Assembly: GCF_001039355.2 (NCBI RefSeq)
Contig: NW_019775957.1
Span: 660,177-698,271 of the forward strand
Length of the DNA: 38,095 nucleotides
Source: Lingula anatina
Lineage: Eukaryota; Brachiopoda; Lingulata; Lingulida; Lingulidae
Direction: 5' to 3'
Both the position numbers and the translations under genes were made by a program. Every line of letters begins with the position of its first letter. The stretch's first letter is position 1. The notes beneath the pieces were generated by a model. That model made no database searches. It had not been told where the DNA came from and saw only the letters and a program-made list of their open reading frames with translations. Shown piece by piece: positions 1 through 12,496 of the stretch.

Positions 1-1973
1 GGGGCAAATATGAGATGAGAGTCTTGTCATGACAGCGTTGGTTGAAGTGCTGAGGAGTTCTGTCATTTGCAGGTTCAGCTTTAGACTTTTGAGAAATGTG
101 ATAATGTGCAAATTGAAGTATAAGGGGAAAAGGGCTAAGCTATGTGAGAGAGAGAGAAAGAAGCAATACTTTGCACATTTTTTTTCACTGGCCGAATTAT
201 CTGACCTGTTACTTATAACTTAAAGTGCCAGAATGTTTCAGTTATTAAAAAGAAACACAAGATAAGATATGTCCTTGTGCCTGATCCTGACTACATAACA
301 GGGAAGGGGAAACTTCAGGAATGAGGAAATGATATGGCACTCTGGAAAAAAAACTCCCTTTAAGGGAAAACAGTATAAAACCTTTTGTTGTAAAATTATA
401 CAAACAAATTAAAAAAAGAAAATAAGTTTTGCCAGGAAGTATCCAAAAATTTGTAGGTGTGGTCCCTTGCCTGTGTCCCAAGTTGATAAAAATATTTACT
501 GTTGTATTTATGAGTTTCAATACAGCAGGAGGAACTTGTCTAAATTGAAACCTACGCACCTGTTGATAAGCATGTATGTATTTTTGTGTCATTTGGGTTT
601 TCCACAAAACTGGCAGCTTGATTTTTCTGCCTCTGAACAGAAGTGACATGAAGGTTTATTATCATAAAAGAATTCATTCTTTAAATGAGTGGAATACAGT
701 CATCAGTTTCCTAAATGAATAACAAGGACAGTTTCTGAAAACTGGTTAAAAGTTACAATTAAAGTTTTATATTACAACTGGAGCTGTTCACACTGGCAAC
801 TTGTAAGTGAATAGTTTTCATGTGGTCTAATTGAACTTGTACCAGGTAACTGCTTGTGACTGCCCAGAAATAATACCTCACAAGTAAATGGAAAAGTTTG
901 AAAATAAAATTACGGGACATGATGTTATGTCTTGTTCTCTCTCTCTCTCTCTCTGCACTGTCGAGAAAGGAAAACAGACAACCTCACCACGCAGTTACAA
1001 TTTTCAGAACAATGAGCAGGATCTGAAGATGCCACACCTGAGAGAGCACCTGTGTATAGTAATTGTACCTTACTGTGTCACATTAAAGCAATAGCCTGGT
1101 TTCCTTATTGGGAACCGGAGTGACAGACGGGTTATTTATCACCCTGTGATGTCACTGGGGTTTTGAGGAAGAGAGCAGAGGCACACAGATAAAGCAGTCA
1201 GAGAGGGTGAAGCACTTGTATTCTCCTCAGTCATTTTTACTTTGCGAAAAAGGTAGGAAGTTTTTTTTTCTCTTAGTCTCGGCTGATTTGTGTTTATTCT
1301 TCCTCCTTCAGGACTTCTTGGTTGGGGTTGTTATCATTTGTAATTCTGGAGGTTGTATGGTTTTAGAGGGTGGAGAGTTGGGAGGTTGTTTCTGACAACA
1401 GAAAGGGATGAGATGCACAGAAAACAAGTCTCCATGGCATGGGTGGCATATTTATAAGCCATTTACATCAGTGGAAGTTAGTTATTCTTTTTGTAAAAGA
1501 ATTTATTCTGTTATCATTGGTATTGATGAGTGTTGTTTGTTCTTGAATGTTGAATGAGATTATTTAGGGTTATGAATTGAGGGCAAAAAGGGGGAGAGAT
1601 GTTCTGATATAAATCAAATGTAGTTGTGAACTAAATGCCAGGTGAAATAATACATAATAGGTTTTTCTGCGAAAGTCATTTGTTGGTGAATTTGAATTAT
1701 CTATTTGGTTTTAGAGGTTTTTAGACTTACGTGCTTACACAGGTATAAAACAGTAGGAACAGGTAGTTGTGTAAACGGATGACTGACTCACAGATCATGT
1801 TCTCTTAAGGATTCACTTTACTAGTACTCTGCTTGTCTGTTTTTAAGTTCAAGAACAAGGTATGAGACTATGATACTTGATGATAATTTAAGAAAGAATT
1901 TAATTTTTGTTTATTTATTTTTTTTTTCTGGTTTATTATGAAACATGGGGTGGTGCACCTTTCTGCTTAGTTT
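1..1973. other. Non-coding AT-rich sequence, probably intron or upstream region
   Basis: No convincing gene is seen. The open frames here are short, low in complexity and resemble no family I know. A (CT)n run lies at 937-954. A somewhat less AT-rich patch at about 1100-1250 ends in a donor-like AAAAAG|GTAGGA, so it could hold a first exon of the downstream zinc-finger gene, but nothing marks its start. G exceeds C strongly on this strand in places (23 G to 2 C in 1321-1380, hand-counted), as in the rest of the presumed transcription unit. Confidence 0.5.
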
Positions 1974-2349
1974 NNNNNNNNNNNNNNNNNNNNNNNNNNN
2001 NNNNNNNNNNNNNNNNNNNNNNNNNNNNNNNNNNNNNNNNNNNNNNNNNNNNNNNNNNNNNNNNNNNNNNNNNNNNNNNNNNNNNNNNNNNNNNNNNNNN
2101 NNNNNNNNNNNNNNNNNNNNNNNNNNNNNNNNNNNNNNNNNNNNNNNNNNNNNNNNNNNNNNNNNNNNNNNNNNNNNNNNNNNNNNNNNNNNNNNNNNNN
2201 NNNNNNNNNNNNNNNNNNNNNNNNNNNNNNNNNNNNNNNNNNNNNNNNNNNNNNNNNNNNNNNNNNNNNNNNNNNNNNNNNNNNNNNNNNNNNNNNNNNN
2301 NNNNNNNNNNNNNNNNNNNNNNNNNNNNNNNNNNNNNNNNNNNNNNNNN
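1974..2349. other. Assembly gap (376 N)
   Basis: An unbroken run of 376 N, flanked on the right by a T run and on the left by T-rich sequence. Open frames that cross it are artefacts. It shows that the window comes from a scaffolded draft assembly, which matters for judging the duplication at 21.4-26.5 kb. Confidence 0.99.
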
Positions 2350-5300
2350 TTTTTTTTTTTGACATCTGTAGCTTCTGTGTTATATTTAAAAGAATTAGAA
2401 AAAAACTATTATTCACCTTTGTGATTTACTGTCACTTTTTGAGATCTTTTTAATGCACAAATTGCTGTTGTTGTGTTGATATGTCTTATTATTATTAGTC
2501 ATCACAATACAGTGGCATGTTTCAAGAGAATGACAATAACACCAAGAGAGATGACATCTGTTAGTTCTAATTTTAGTTTGTTCAAGCAGTCACTTGCCTC
2601 AGGATCAACTGTACCTGATCATTTGTTGAATTGTCATATTGGGTTATTATTTGTCGTTGGAAAGTCATTTCTGTTTTCCATATATATTTATTTTAACTTA
2701 TGTTTAATAAGTGGTTTAGAAAGAGACAACATTTTCTTGTTAATCATTTTTTCTTTGAGAGGGGGTGGGAGAGAGGCTAGTCATGTTAAATTCCAGGATA
2801 ATGATCCAATTAACAAAGAGTTTGGTCTGAAGAGGGTTTGGTCTGAAAAGGCAAATGCTTCACTTTGGGATTCCAATGCTGTGTGAGAAATTAGCCGTTT
2901 TGGTGGTTTTTACCTCAATTGTTTTGGTTGCAGTTACCATGGCAACTGTTACAGGTGTAAACAATAGGTGTTAATTCATTTCTCAAGACAACTGACAAGA
3001 ACATGTACACAAGCTTTATTGTCAAGCAGAAGTCATTTAAGACCAATCCATATGTTGTAGTAGTCTAAGTATCAAAGATAGGGGGGAGGGGGGTCTACAT
3101 TGGCCCATAGACTATGAATACAGCTTCAGATTCCAGTTGCTTTGTGGTTGTTGTCAACCAGCTTGGATGGTGACACAAGGTTAATGTTTTCATCTGTGTG
3201 ACAGAGGGACAGGGGAACATTGTTTGTGACACTGTGTGACACTGTGCCCCTTATTGTGACAGAGTTGTTCCCTTTGTTAGCAAACTGGCTGCCTGGTGTT
3301 GTGTGTATGTGTGTGTGTGGTATTGGATTATTTAAGGGGGTAGAAGCCATATTCTGTATTATGTTATCACATGAAGTCAACTAGAAAAGCATGTAGTGTG
3401 AAAAAAGTGGGTAAAACTTTTATCAGGCATGATAAAAGTAATAGTGAAAAAACATGGATAGAGAAATGAGATTATCTGTTAATTTGGGCAGGCTCTTTTT
3501 ACTACTCTTAATGTTGCCATCAGTCATTTTTCTCCAAATTAGATACCAAATGGTATCTGAATTATTTGGGAAGTACCAATTGTCATGAACAGCTGGCTTT
3601 AGTAACAATTTACCTTAGACTGGCATTATTTCTTCAACCTCTTGTCAGATGTACATCTCCTAAGACACTACATATTTAGTTTTCTTCAAATTTTTAATGG
3701 AACAGAAAAGGAAACCTGCTCTTCTGCCCACATTGTCTGCTTCTGTAATACATTCACTTTGAAGCAAAAGTTATTTCTTTTCATTTCTCTTTCAGTTCTC
3801 TGTTATATGAGAGGGCATCTCTTGTAGTATTCTTTTGTAATTCTCTGGCAGACGTTAAAGGACACTTATTCTGGCCATATTGTTTGCACTTCTGCAATGT
3901 ATACCAGTTTGGGTGGAATTTGTTGCTTATTATTTCTCTTTCATTTCTCTGTTACATGAAAAGACATCTCTTTCATTATTCCTTTGGAAAGTCTCTGGCA
4001 AACAAGAAAGGGTGTTATTCTGATCAGATTGTTTGCCTCTGTGACAAACCTCTCTTTGGGTCGGGGTCATGGCATGTTTATCCATTTGTGGGAGAGATCA
4101 CAGGTGAGAGAGGAGGACCTGAGCAATTACTGGTGAGAAAGCTGACTCCTTCCTGCTTATTAGCCTACAGACCATGATACTACTGCCACCACTGGTAGAA
4201 AATGTATTTTATGCTTTAAGTATTTGATGGAGAAAAAAGACAGAAATTATTTGCTCAGTGGGATAGGTTAGAGTGAAAGGTGGGGTTAAGTTAAACATTC
4301 TTTCTTACTTTCTGAAAGGCAAACTATTGTTCTTTCAGGATTAAACTAAAACTACATCAGGAATAGTTACCCAAATCTTGGACCTGCTTCTTTAAGAAAC
4401 TATTTTCCCCACTATCATTTGTCAACAAATAATTTTAGAAGAAAAAAAAATGAAACCATTAGTCAGATACATATCTCTTACAGAGGAGGTAATTATCTCA
4501 GAACTTGCTGTGAACTGTCAGGCAAAGGAAGTTATGGCTTGTATAGATAGCTACCTGAGTTCCTGATTATTCGTGGTTACCTGACGTAAATTATGGGTGA
4601 CAGTGGCGTTGTAGTGGTAATCTGAGGTGACGCATGACAGGGTGTGGCATTCCTTTGTGATTGGGACTCTTGTTTACATTTCTGATCGTTGTATTAGTTT
4701 TATTTTTATTTTAATTCATATATTTTGTTAGTCATTTGTCAGTCAGTCATGCTTTTCGTGTTAATTGATTAATTATTTTGCCTGTTCCGTTCATCTGTTT
4801 GTCAGTTTGTCTCTGCATGTGCTTATTTGTTTTTGCCTTTATTTATCTATTTCTTCATCTGCTCATCCATTCATTATTGTCAGCAACTAGAGGTTACGTT
4901 TTTAAAGATGTTGGTTAATATAAGTTAAGATCTCTCAAAAGGTTCTCCGCAAATTTTGATGGAATTTTCAGGAGGAAAAGGTGGGAATTCAATTTCAACT
5001 GAATGTTTTTTAGATTATTATTATTATTTCTTTTTTTTTTTGCCTTGTTTCCTGGTAGAGGCCTCAACTCTCAGACAGCTGTCCTGTTTATTCACTTGTC
5101 TCTGTACCTGTTCATATGTCAACTCATCCATCCATCCATCTATCCATTAATCTTTTCTTTTACATGTCTGTGTGGATAAAGAGAGAAAATGTTGTGTAGG
5201 TTTGTTCCAAAGAAGGCAAAGATATATTATTTGTGCCTGTTAGAGCTTACTGTTTGACTGCTGCTGGTCTCTGAAGCATAGAATTTAACTGAAAAATGCA

Positions 5301-6595
5301 GGAATATTGTTCAGTGCATGTTGCCTGGAAAATTTCTAGTGTTTTGTGCATATTGCTTTTTTGGTTATGTCATTTTCTCATTGATGTGTTTTCAAACCCT
5401 TCTCGATATCATTCATAGAATTCTCAGAATCAGACAACAGGAAAACTATTCAGTGGAGGCAAAATAGGCAGTTTATACTTATATATAAATTTATACAAAA
5501 AATTTATATATTCACGACCATTCCCCCCTTTTTGTTATTCACCAAATTCTTGGAATTGAAACAAAAGCATCATGGTAATTCTGCGAAATCTGTGATTTGA
5601 TTCCTAGTTCCAACATGTGTGTCTCTTTATTCTCTGCTTCAGAATTATTTCTATTATTATGTAATTTTGCTTCCTCTCTCTCTCCCCAGAAAAAAAATAC
5701 CTCAACATGTCAAAATGTTTGATAATATACTGTCAACAACTTATTAACTATGATGGTCAGGCTTGGCACACGGAAAATTGGCATTTTTTCCAACAAAAGC
5801 TGCCACAGAGATAAAGATCTCAATTTGGAGATCTGACACTCCTCTTCTTTTTATTCGCCAGAGGTTTTTAAAGGTCCGGTAGTGGTAAAGAGGTGTCATT
5901 TCGTCATAGCTGGTTTGCACTTAGTGTACCTGTTGTTTTGGATTTTTCATACTTAATGATTGCATTTGTTTACATGTTACTGCTTGGAGAAGGTGTATTT
6001 CATAGCAAGACAGGTTCTTTTATCCGTGAATGGAGTTCATATTCCAGGTACTAAAATTATGAATTTTTATTTATTTTTTTTGCTGAAGCAGTGTTTTAGA
6101 ATGACAAAAAGAGGAAAGAGATTTGACCTGGTTTACTCTTTGTTTTTGACTTAGTCATCATTTATTACAGTAGTTACTGTATTATTTACTGGCCACTTAC
6201 TAGTATGTATGTGTTTGGATGGTTATTTTTAGAAGCAAATACAGGATATTCTATTTTTGGCTGTCAACAGTTTAGGTACTTTGTTTATGAATGCATTGTA
6301 GAAATAGTGTAAGATTGTTTGAGTTTTTTATTATTATTATTTTCAATAATTTTTGGACAATCCAATTTCAACAACAACCTGTGTTTTGCCAGGTACTAGT
6401 CAAGATAGGCAGAAGAAAAAAAAATCAACAATACATCAGTTTATTTTCTATTTCAGATCTGTTCCCTTGAAGCTGAAATAAAAAATTCACAAAAATACAA
6501 GAATTTTAATTTAAACGTTACAGTAATTTTTGGAAAAACAATTGATTGACAGTTGAATAATACTTTAAGTGACACATCCCTTTTTGTCTTTACAG
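2350..6595. other. Non-coding AT-rich sequence, probably intron
   Basis: No gene recognised. It holds a diverged tandem duplication (3733-4060), a TG run near 3300-3320, T-rich and TCCA-repeat stretches (about 4680-5160), and poly-pyrimidine sequence leading into the candidate exon that begins at 6596. Confidence 0.5.
3700..4060 (+). repeat. Diverged tandem repeat, period about 148 bp
   Basis: Two full units, 3733-3879 and 3880-4028, share the order TTGTYTGC, then TTTCTCTTTC, TCTCTGTTAYATGA, CATCTCTT and TCTCTGGCA. A third unit begins at 4029 with the same TTGTTTGCCTCTG start, and the end of an earlier unit is visible at about 3700-3732. The periods are 147 and 149 bp. The units are well diverged and do not share an open reading frame, so this is an old local duplication in non-coding DNA. 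Confidence 0.75.
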
Positions 6596-6709
6596 AAATA
6601 TACCAGAGTGAAGAAACCCAAAGGACAGAGAGATAACTGAGAACAATACCAGAGATAGACCAGAATATTAACAGACAGAAGATAGCCAAGCACCTTAAGG
6701 ATCTCTTAG
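6596..6709 (+). other. Candidate 5'UTR exon of the zinc-finger gene
   Basis: This 114-base segment is bounded by a strong acceptor (pyrimidine-rich tract ending TCTTTACAG at 6595) and a strong donor (CTTAG|GTAAGG, GT at 6710-6711). It is purine-rich, as exons with splicing enhancers often are, and contains no ATG on the plus strand, as expected of an untranslated leader exon. It lies on the same strand as the zinc-finger coding exon, whose leader begins at a splice acceptor and therefore needs upstream exons. Assignment to that gene is inferred from position only. Confidence 0.45.
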
Positions 6710-8072
6710 GTAAGGTGGCTTTACAGATAACACAACTTGTGGTTCATGTAATTGGTATTCTACCTCGTATCTGTGGATTAGATATGAAGGAATTGAACTA
6801 GAATTGTTATCAATACTGACAGTTGCTGTTGTCTTGCTAAGGTGACAAATGATGTATTCAAACAAGTGGCTGGTTGGAAATTAATGGTTGGCATTTGGGC
6901 AATCACAAATTTGAATGACGTAAAATAATAATAATAATGATAATTGAAATTGATTGCATTACCTCTTGCAGAAATCTGCCTGAATTTGGACACGGTTCTG
7001 CAACATGTAACTGTCAGTTTGACGTAAAAAGCCACATTCAAATTTGTATTGCATTGCTGTTCATTGATAGAGATAAGAGGCATTGTTTCAGCATCAGACT
7101 CTGACCAGGGTTTCTTAATATTCTGTGTATTCATCATCCACTGATAATACTCTCCATTGTGACTCCTTCAGCTGGTAGACTCTGACCAAGTTCTAGTCTC
7201 TCTCTGTGATAACAGTTCAGATATTTTATGCACTTGAGGAAGCTGGTAAAGCACTTAATAATTGATAAAGGTAAACATATTGTATGTGCTCTTGGCATTG
7301 GAGTACTTGTTTGTTTTTCTGGGCTTAGATAAATGGTTTGTTGTTGCTTCTGTGCCTACATTTATGCTACACATCTGGTATTATCAAAGATGCATTATTT
7401 TCTGCTGTGCTGCATTTTTTACACATTCGCGAAAAATGAAATTGAAAATGATTCCCACTGAATACAAGAGACAGTATAATATGACAATTACTCATTCTTT
7501 TCAATGGAAATGTGAATTTTACAGATACTGTATTTTTTCAACCTATAAATTCTTAAAATTAGAAAATTCCTGTTCAGTGGTAGCAACTAAAATGAAAAGC
7601 AGGCTACCTTATAGTTCTATATTGCACAAAAAAAGGCTACACATGCAGAAACATATTTTAATGGTTTTTAAAGTATCTGAAAATTGATAATTTTCCCCAT
7701 TTCTGTAGTTAATGTGTAGTTAAGATACAAGGTGTACTTGAGCCTTGGACAAAGAAAAAATTGAGATGTATTTTTGTATTGCAAAATAGTGTCTCTTTCA
7801 AAATCTCATTGATTAGCATGAAAAGAAAATATTTCAAATGAATTAGTTATTTAATGTACCACGAAAAGTGAAGCAGATTTAAAATGAACAGACCATTATT
7901 GAAGATATTTGATAACTCTCTATTGTACTTGTTATTTCTCTTTCAAATTTCTTTAACTTATAATGATATCTGTTTTATATGTATACTATAGTTCCTCTTT
8001 CAAATTTGAAAATCAAGACATTGTTAAGGACGTCAGAGTTCTATTTAAGAACCACTTTCTGTATTGTTGCAG

Positions 8073-8181
8073 AGGCTACTCATGTGGTAAATGCAAACTT
8101 TGATAATGAGTTCCTGGTTCATCTTAATTGAATATTTTAGCTCTGCTAAACCTCTTGAAACACCCTGCCATAAACGTACAG
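8073..8181 (+). other. Weak candidate alternative exon
   Basis: A pyrimidine-rich tract ending TTGTTGCAG (8072) and a strong donor TACAG|GTAAGA (GT at 8182-8183) enclose 109 bases. Unlike the two better leader exons it contains ATGs. One, near 8091, stays open to the donor, but joined to the exon at 20041 that frame meets a TAG after 14 codons. It could be a rarely used leader exon or a decoy pair of splice sites. Confidence 0.25.
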
Positions 8182-8206
8182 GTAAGATCACGAAAATGGC
8201 TCTGTT

Positions 8207-8365
8207 GAATACATTTGTCTGGATTCAGAATATATAATAAATTGATATGAAATGATGTATAAACATGAGTCAGAAAATGTATTCACCAGAAACATGCTTC
8301 TGTGGGAATACATTTGTCTGGGTTCAGAATAGCAAGTGCATTGGTATGAAACGATACATAAACAT
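8207..8365 (+). repeat. Direct repeat of 60 bp (two copies, offset 99 bp)
   Basis: 8207-8266 and 8306-8365 both begin GAATACATTTGTCTGG and end ATAAACAT, with about 80% identity between them by eye. Together they form a diverged tandem duplication of about 99 bp in non-coding DNA. Confidence 0.8.
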
Positions 8366-8733
8366 TTATTCTGTCTGGGAGCTTTGGTTTTTTTTTTCGA
8401 CTCCAATGTACAAAATGAGAGGTGACATCTTAATTGTGACAAATGGCACTGTGTTCTGAATGACACCTAATAAAGCATGCCATAGTGCATCAAACATGTC
8501 TGCTTTCATGGACCTTCTCTGAAACCAGTGATGAACAGGTATATTCAGGTTCACAGTAAGTGTTGTCACCTGGGAAATGGGAACATTATATTTAGGACGA
8601 CATTATGAAATGCATTTGCAGTGGATTTTAACATTTTCTCTGACGAGGCTTTGATCATGATTTGAGTCCCAGCCTAGATGTTAGCTGTCAGTTTCTTGAA
8701 AGAGATATTAAAAAATATTAAAGTAAGACTGAA

Positions 8734-8736
<3 letters not shown>

Positions 8737-8776
<40 letters not shown>
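8737..8776 (+). repeat. (AC)20 microsatellite
   Basis: An uninterrupted AC dinucleotide run of 40 bases. Confidence 0.98.
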
Positions 8777-8780
<4 letters not shown>

Positions 8781-9332
8781 ATTTATTTTTTAAACAGATG
8801 GCTTATTTTTTCTTTAAAAAAAATTCAAAAGCCATTACTATGTTTCAGCAAAAGTTGATCTTTCATATTTAGCATCTAGATTCAAAATTAACCTGCATTA
8901 GCCTATAAACTACGAGTCCTAGTCTCCTTTGCTCCTCTCCCTCCCCCCCCCCCACCCCCGACTCTCACCCTTTCCCGAGTATTAATTGTCCTACAGTTTA
9001 CAGCCAGCTGAAGAGGAACACATTTGCACCTGGAACAAGCAGGTACATTCTCTGGTCACATAGCTGTCCCTCTGTTAGCTAGTGCTTAGCAATAGAGGGC
9101 TGTCATGTGTGACAAATGGATCGTCTCACGGAAAAACGCAGCGGGGGCTTATATGGAGAATTTCCAGTGGTGAGTCTCAGTCTCACTGGACGTGTTCACA
9201 CAGAGACTCGTTTGGAACGGAGGTATTCTGACTGATGTCACCAGATGTAATGAGGAGATAGTTATAAATAGCGCTTTTATCCCATCATCTTGCTGTGGAG
9301 TTTTTCATTCCATGTTGTCCAATCTCGTGTGC

Positions 9333-9370
<38 letters not shown>

Positions 9371-9373
9371 TTT
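9333..9373 (+). repeat. (AAT)n/(ATT)n microsatellite
   Basis: TAA/AAT triplets switch to ATT triplets part-way, so the run is partly self-complementary and could fold back. Confidence 0.9.
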
Positions 9374-9856
9374 TCAGTGGCTTATTTGTTCAGTTTGCCT
9401 TTTAACTTTGGAAAGAAGATTCAACAAATGAACTCTTTCAAGAGATGTATTATTTTAAACTAATGATCAGCTTTATGAAACTTGCTCCCTTCTCTCACAT
9501 ACCATAACAAATTATACATCAAACAAAAGATGATATCTTAAGCACGTAGAAAACATAGCTAATACAACTTTTGTGATAGCAACTATATTGTTATTTAGTC
9601 ACTTAGAAGGTCTGTGAATTCCAGTGACATTTTTATCAGATGACAAGAGCTATAAAGCTATAAAAAGCTAGATAGTTTAAATAATGCCCCTTTTCTATTT
9701 TTGATCATGGAAATTATTTGTGAGGATTGGAGGAGGTGGGCTGGAGCCAGCTGACTGACTGAAATCATCATAATTTGCTGATCTACTGTCTTGATTATTT
9801 TGCTCATAAAATCAATAGTAGGTGTGAAAATCCTGCAAGAAGAAAACCATTAAGAT

Positions 9857-9858
<2 letters not shown>

Positions 9859-9890
<32 letters not shown>
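9859..9890 (+). repeat. Poly-T tract of 32 bases
   Basis: Thirty-two consecutive T. It could be a homopolymer or the poly-A tail of a minus-strand retroposed element, but no recognisable element body was found on its left (the 5' side on the minus strand lies to the right). Confidence 0.95.
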
Positions 9891-9894
<4 letters not shown>

Positions 9895-10102
9895 CATAAA
9901 CTTAAATTTGTTAAAAGATTCACATCTATGGAGTTTCAAAACATGAAATTTAGGGAGGGGAGAGAGAGAAAGATAAACCACAGGCAGACTTAGTTCTCAC
10001 CAGGAAACTAGTCAAGATCTCTCACAAGACAAAATATGATGAAACCCAAGATTCCTTATGCTAGCAGCTACACCTGAAGCAAAGTAGGATCTGAACAGTG
10101 GC

Positions 10103-10380
10103 AGTGGTGGTCACTGTGGTCAGTGGGGCTGGACATCAGCCTATCTCATTGTCCATCAGGCCTGGCAGGAAGAATGAATGGTCAGCGCTCAGGTGAGACA
10201 AGAGAAATTGTTCTACACATTGCTGAAGGGGACCTGGGCAGATGTAGGCAGGATAGAAGGTGCTTGCAAGCCTGTAAATCACCAGTGGTCACTGGTCAGT
10301 GAAACTGGACAGCAGCTTATCTCTTTGGTCATCAGTCCCCTTTCCTGGCCAGAAGAATATATTCAGTGTTCAGGTGAGAT
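10103..10380 (+). repeat. Diverged direct repeat of about 97 bp, offset about 181 bp
   Basis: Units 10103-10199 and 10284-10380 share the order AGTGGT..TCACTG, GGTCAGTG, CTGGACA.CAGC, TATCTC, CATCAG, CTGGC, AGAAGAAT and finally CAGGTGAGA. Both end in the same donor-like CAG|GTGAGA. Confidence 0.7.
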
Positions 10381-11145
10381 GAGGGGTTAGGAAAATGCGT
10401 GTGACAGGGCATTCAGTATAGGGAAAATTATTAGGAAAATTATTAGGAACATGGATATTTTAGGATGGCTAAGAATTGTTATCCAATTTTTGGGCCCTGT
10501 CCTGGGGAAGGTTTTAGAAACATGGATAGTATATATCAGTTGTGGCAGGCTGCTCTACCTGATGATAGGACCTTTCAAAATGCTTCTAAAATGTACACAT
10601 TCAGAGCCCAAAATGTAGTTTATAGAATTTTGGAAAAATGTGAGTGGTTTATTCTGGTGAGATACTGGTAGAAACCTATATTGATAGTGGGGCTAAAACT
10701 AGAAAGTACTTCTTAGACAAATATATAATTATATTATAAAAGATGTTGTAGTCAGCCAAGATTTTCTGTCAGTGCCAGAGGACAAGCCATCTTCTTATCA
10801 GAGCACTGGTGTTTCACCTGACTGCCCAGGTGTTCCTCTGTACATGTTACCTGGCCCTGTTGCCTATTTTATGGAATTTAGGTGGCCCCAATATCACATT
10901 AGTTTCTTATTGATGCCAAGGGGGCCTCTGGAAACATATTTTCAAAGTGATGTAATGGTAGATAGGTCCTCGAGGAGGATCACAAGACTACAACCATGTT
11001 CGTGATGAATTACCTAGACTGGTAATAGTCTGACTGATGTCATATGGTGGTTGATAGAACTGTGAGTGTTGTAGTGGAAAAGGGAGAGATTAAGTTCAAA
11101 GTTAAGGTAAAAACACCATTCTTTCTTTCAGTTTTGGGCTTTGCA

Positions 11146-11267
11146 CTTTCACGATAGATTTCCTTTACTTGTTGCTCTTTCGTGATAGATTTCTCTTATT
11201 TGTTGCTCTTTCATGATAGATTTCCCTTACTTGTTGGTCTTTCATGGTAGATTTCCCTTACTTTGTG
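11146..11267 (+). repeat. 31-bp minisatellite, about four units
   Basis: Units start at 11146, 11177, 11208 and 11239, each beginning CTTTC followed by RTGATAGATTTC or a near match and then a YTTACTTGTTG-like stretch. Unit differences are mostly transitions. It is non-coding. Confidence 0.9.
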
Positions 11268-11602
11268 TAAAGCTACCCGTATTACAGTAGAGACATGAAA
11301 TCGCAAGAACCACTTTCTGTCCTCTGTAAATAATTTTCCAATGAGTTTCAGAGGGTATCTGATGAAGACATTACATTGTATACTCTGCCAAAGATGATTA
11401 CTTGTGTCATAGTGTACATACAAGTCTACCTTTGCTCTGAGTCTTGTAAATCAGTAAAAGATATATCCAGGTACCAGTGGGCTGCTGCACACGGTCTGTT
11501 AAAACTTTCAAGTCCTGTCTGGATTAATCTAGATAATTGTGCCATGGCATGTGTATTGATATATTACCTATGTATCAAGAAATGATATGTTGGGTGACAA
11601 GG

Positions 11603-11886
11603 CCCTGCCATGTATAGTCATACCAAAGTAGCCCTGTCATCTGTATGATTTAAGTTTATAGGGTTCCAGAGTATGTCACAGCTCAAGAAGCAGTGAGGTA
11701 CTTAGAGAGCTAGCCCAGCTGGTATTGCCATAATGTGGCCCTGGCATGTATAATCATCATCCTCATCATCACCATGCCCTGTCACCTGTATAGCTCTAAC
11801 GGCCTACCTGTGTTCCAGAGCATGTTACATCTGGAGAAGCAGTGATATGGGGAAAGCTATCCCACCTGGTGATATAATCACACGGT
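11603..11886 (+). repeat. Diverged tandem repeat, period about 136-148 bp
   Basis: Units 11603-11738 and 11739-about 11886 share CCCTGSCATGTATARTCAT, CCCTGTCA.CTGTAT, TTCCAGAG.ATGT, AGAAGCAGTGA and the block AGCYAKCCCA-CTGGT. The second unit is longer partly through a CATCATCCTCATCATC expansion. A further partial start may be present near 11540. Confidence 0.75.
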
Positions 11887-11923
11887 GGAATTGTCAAGGT
11901 GGCTTTGTTTCCTTGTGGCCGGG

Positions 11924-12240
11924 TCATAGATTGCTCCACCAGTGATGAGAAAAGGTATTTCTGGGGTCCCAAGCTCTGACTGGCAAACAGAGGACAGGTA
12001 AGGTATTATTACCTGGCTCTTTTAGCTGGAAGAGGAGAGAGAGTCTGCTTTGTCGGCTGTGGCATAAATTGCTTACTGCATGTGCCGTGTCATTGAGGAT
12101 GTGAAAAAAAGTTTCTAGGGGCTGTTTGCAGGCTGGTTGCTGGCTGGTTTGCAGAGATAGAGAGAGACAGATGAAGGCAGCTAGGTGACGTGGGATAACT
12201 GGTCTGGTGGCTGGAAGAGAGAGTTGCGCCTTGTGTGTTA
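11924..12240 (+). repeat. Diverged tandem repeat following the 11.6-kb array
   Basis: Unit starts at 11924 (TCATAGATTGCT) and 12062 (GCATAAATTGCT) are followed in each by GATG.GAAAA, a TTTCT.GGG block, CTGGCTGG- or CTGGC-type sequence, ATTACCTGG or GATAACTGG, and GCTGGAAGA ahead of a GAGAGAG run. A more eroded third unit may run on to the (GA)n at 12366-12392. Confidence 0.6.
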
Positions 12241-12356
12241 TGTACGGAATTATATCTGCTCTGTTTCTGCTATTTATTCTGTGAGATGATTTTTGTGGAC
12301 TGCTTTCTAGTAGAGGAGTAGAGCTAGCCAGGTAACAATTACTGATGTCTACCAGC

Positions 12357-12365
<9 letters not shown>

Positions 12366-12392
<27 letters not shown>

Positions 12393-12496
12393 GTTTTTCT
12401 GTCTGTTTCATTTATGTAGACCACCAGATGATACTTTTTATTTATTTTTTATTTTATTTTATTTATTTATTTATTTTTTTTTTGGGGGGGGGGGGG
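12366..12496 (+). repeat. Simple-sequence cluster: (GA)n, T-rich tract, poly-G
   Basis: A GA run (12366-12392) lies close to a TTTA/TTTTA-rich tract (about 12435-12483), which is followed directly by 13 consecutive G (12484-12496). T-run/G-run junctions of this kind are common at low-complexity insertions and are prone to sequencing error. Confidence 0.9.

Noticed and set aside
245-649. Antisense open frame of 134 codons
   Set aside because: It resembles no family, is in AT-rich DNA with ordinary intron composition and has no supporting splice or promoter signals.
1907-2424. Open reading frames of about 150 codons on both strands
   Set aside because: They consist almost wholly of the N gap and have no real sequence.
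7262-7687. Plus-strand open frame of 141 codons with hydrophobic start
   Set aside because: Codon content follows local AT richness, there is no recognisable domain, and it lies within the presumed intron.
11924-12424. Antisense open frame of 166 codons
   Set aside because: It is built from the diverged tandem repeat and the GA microsatellite (serine-leucine repeat), so it is a by-product of repeats.
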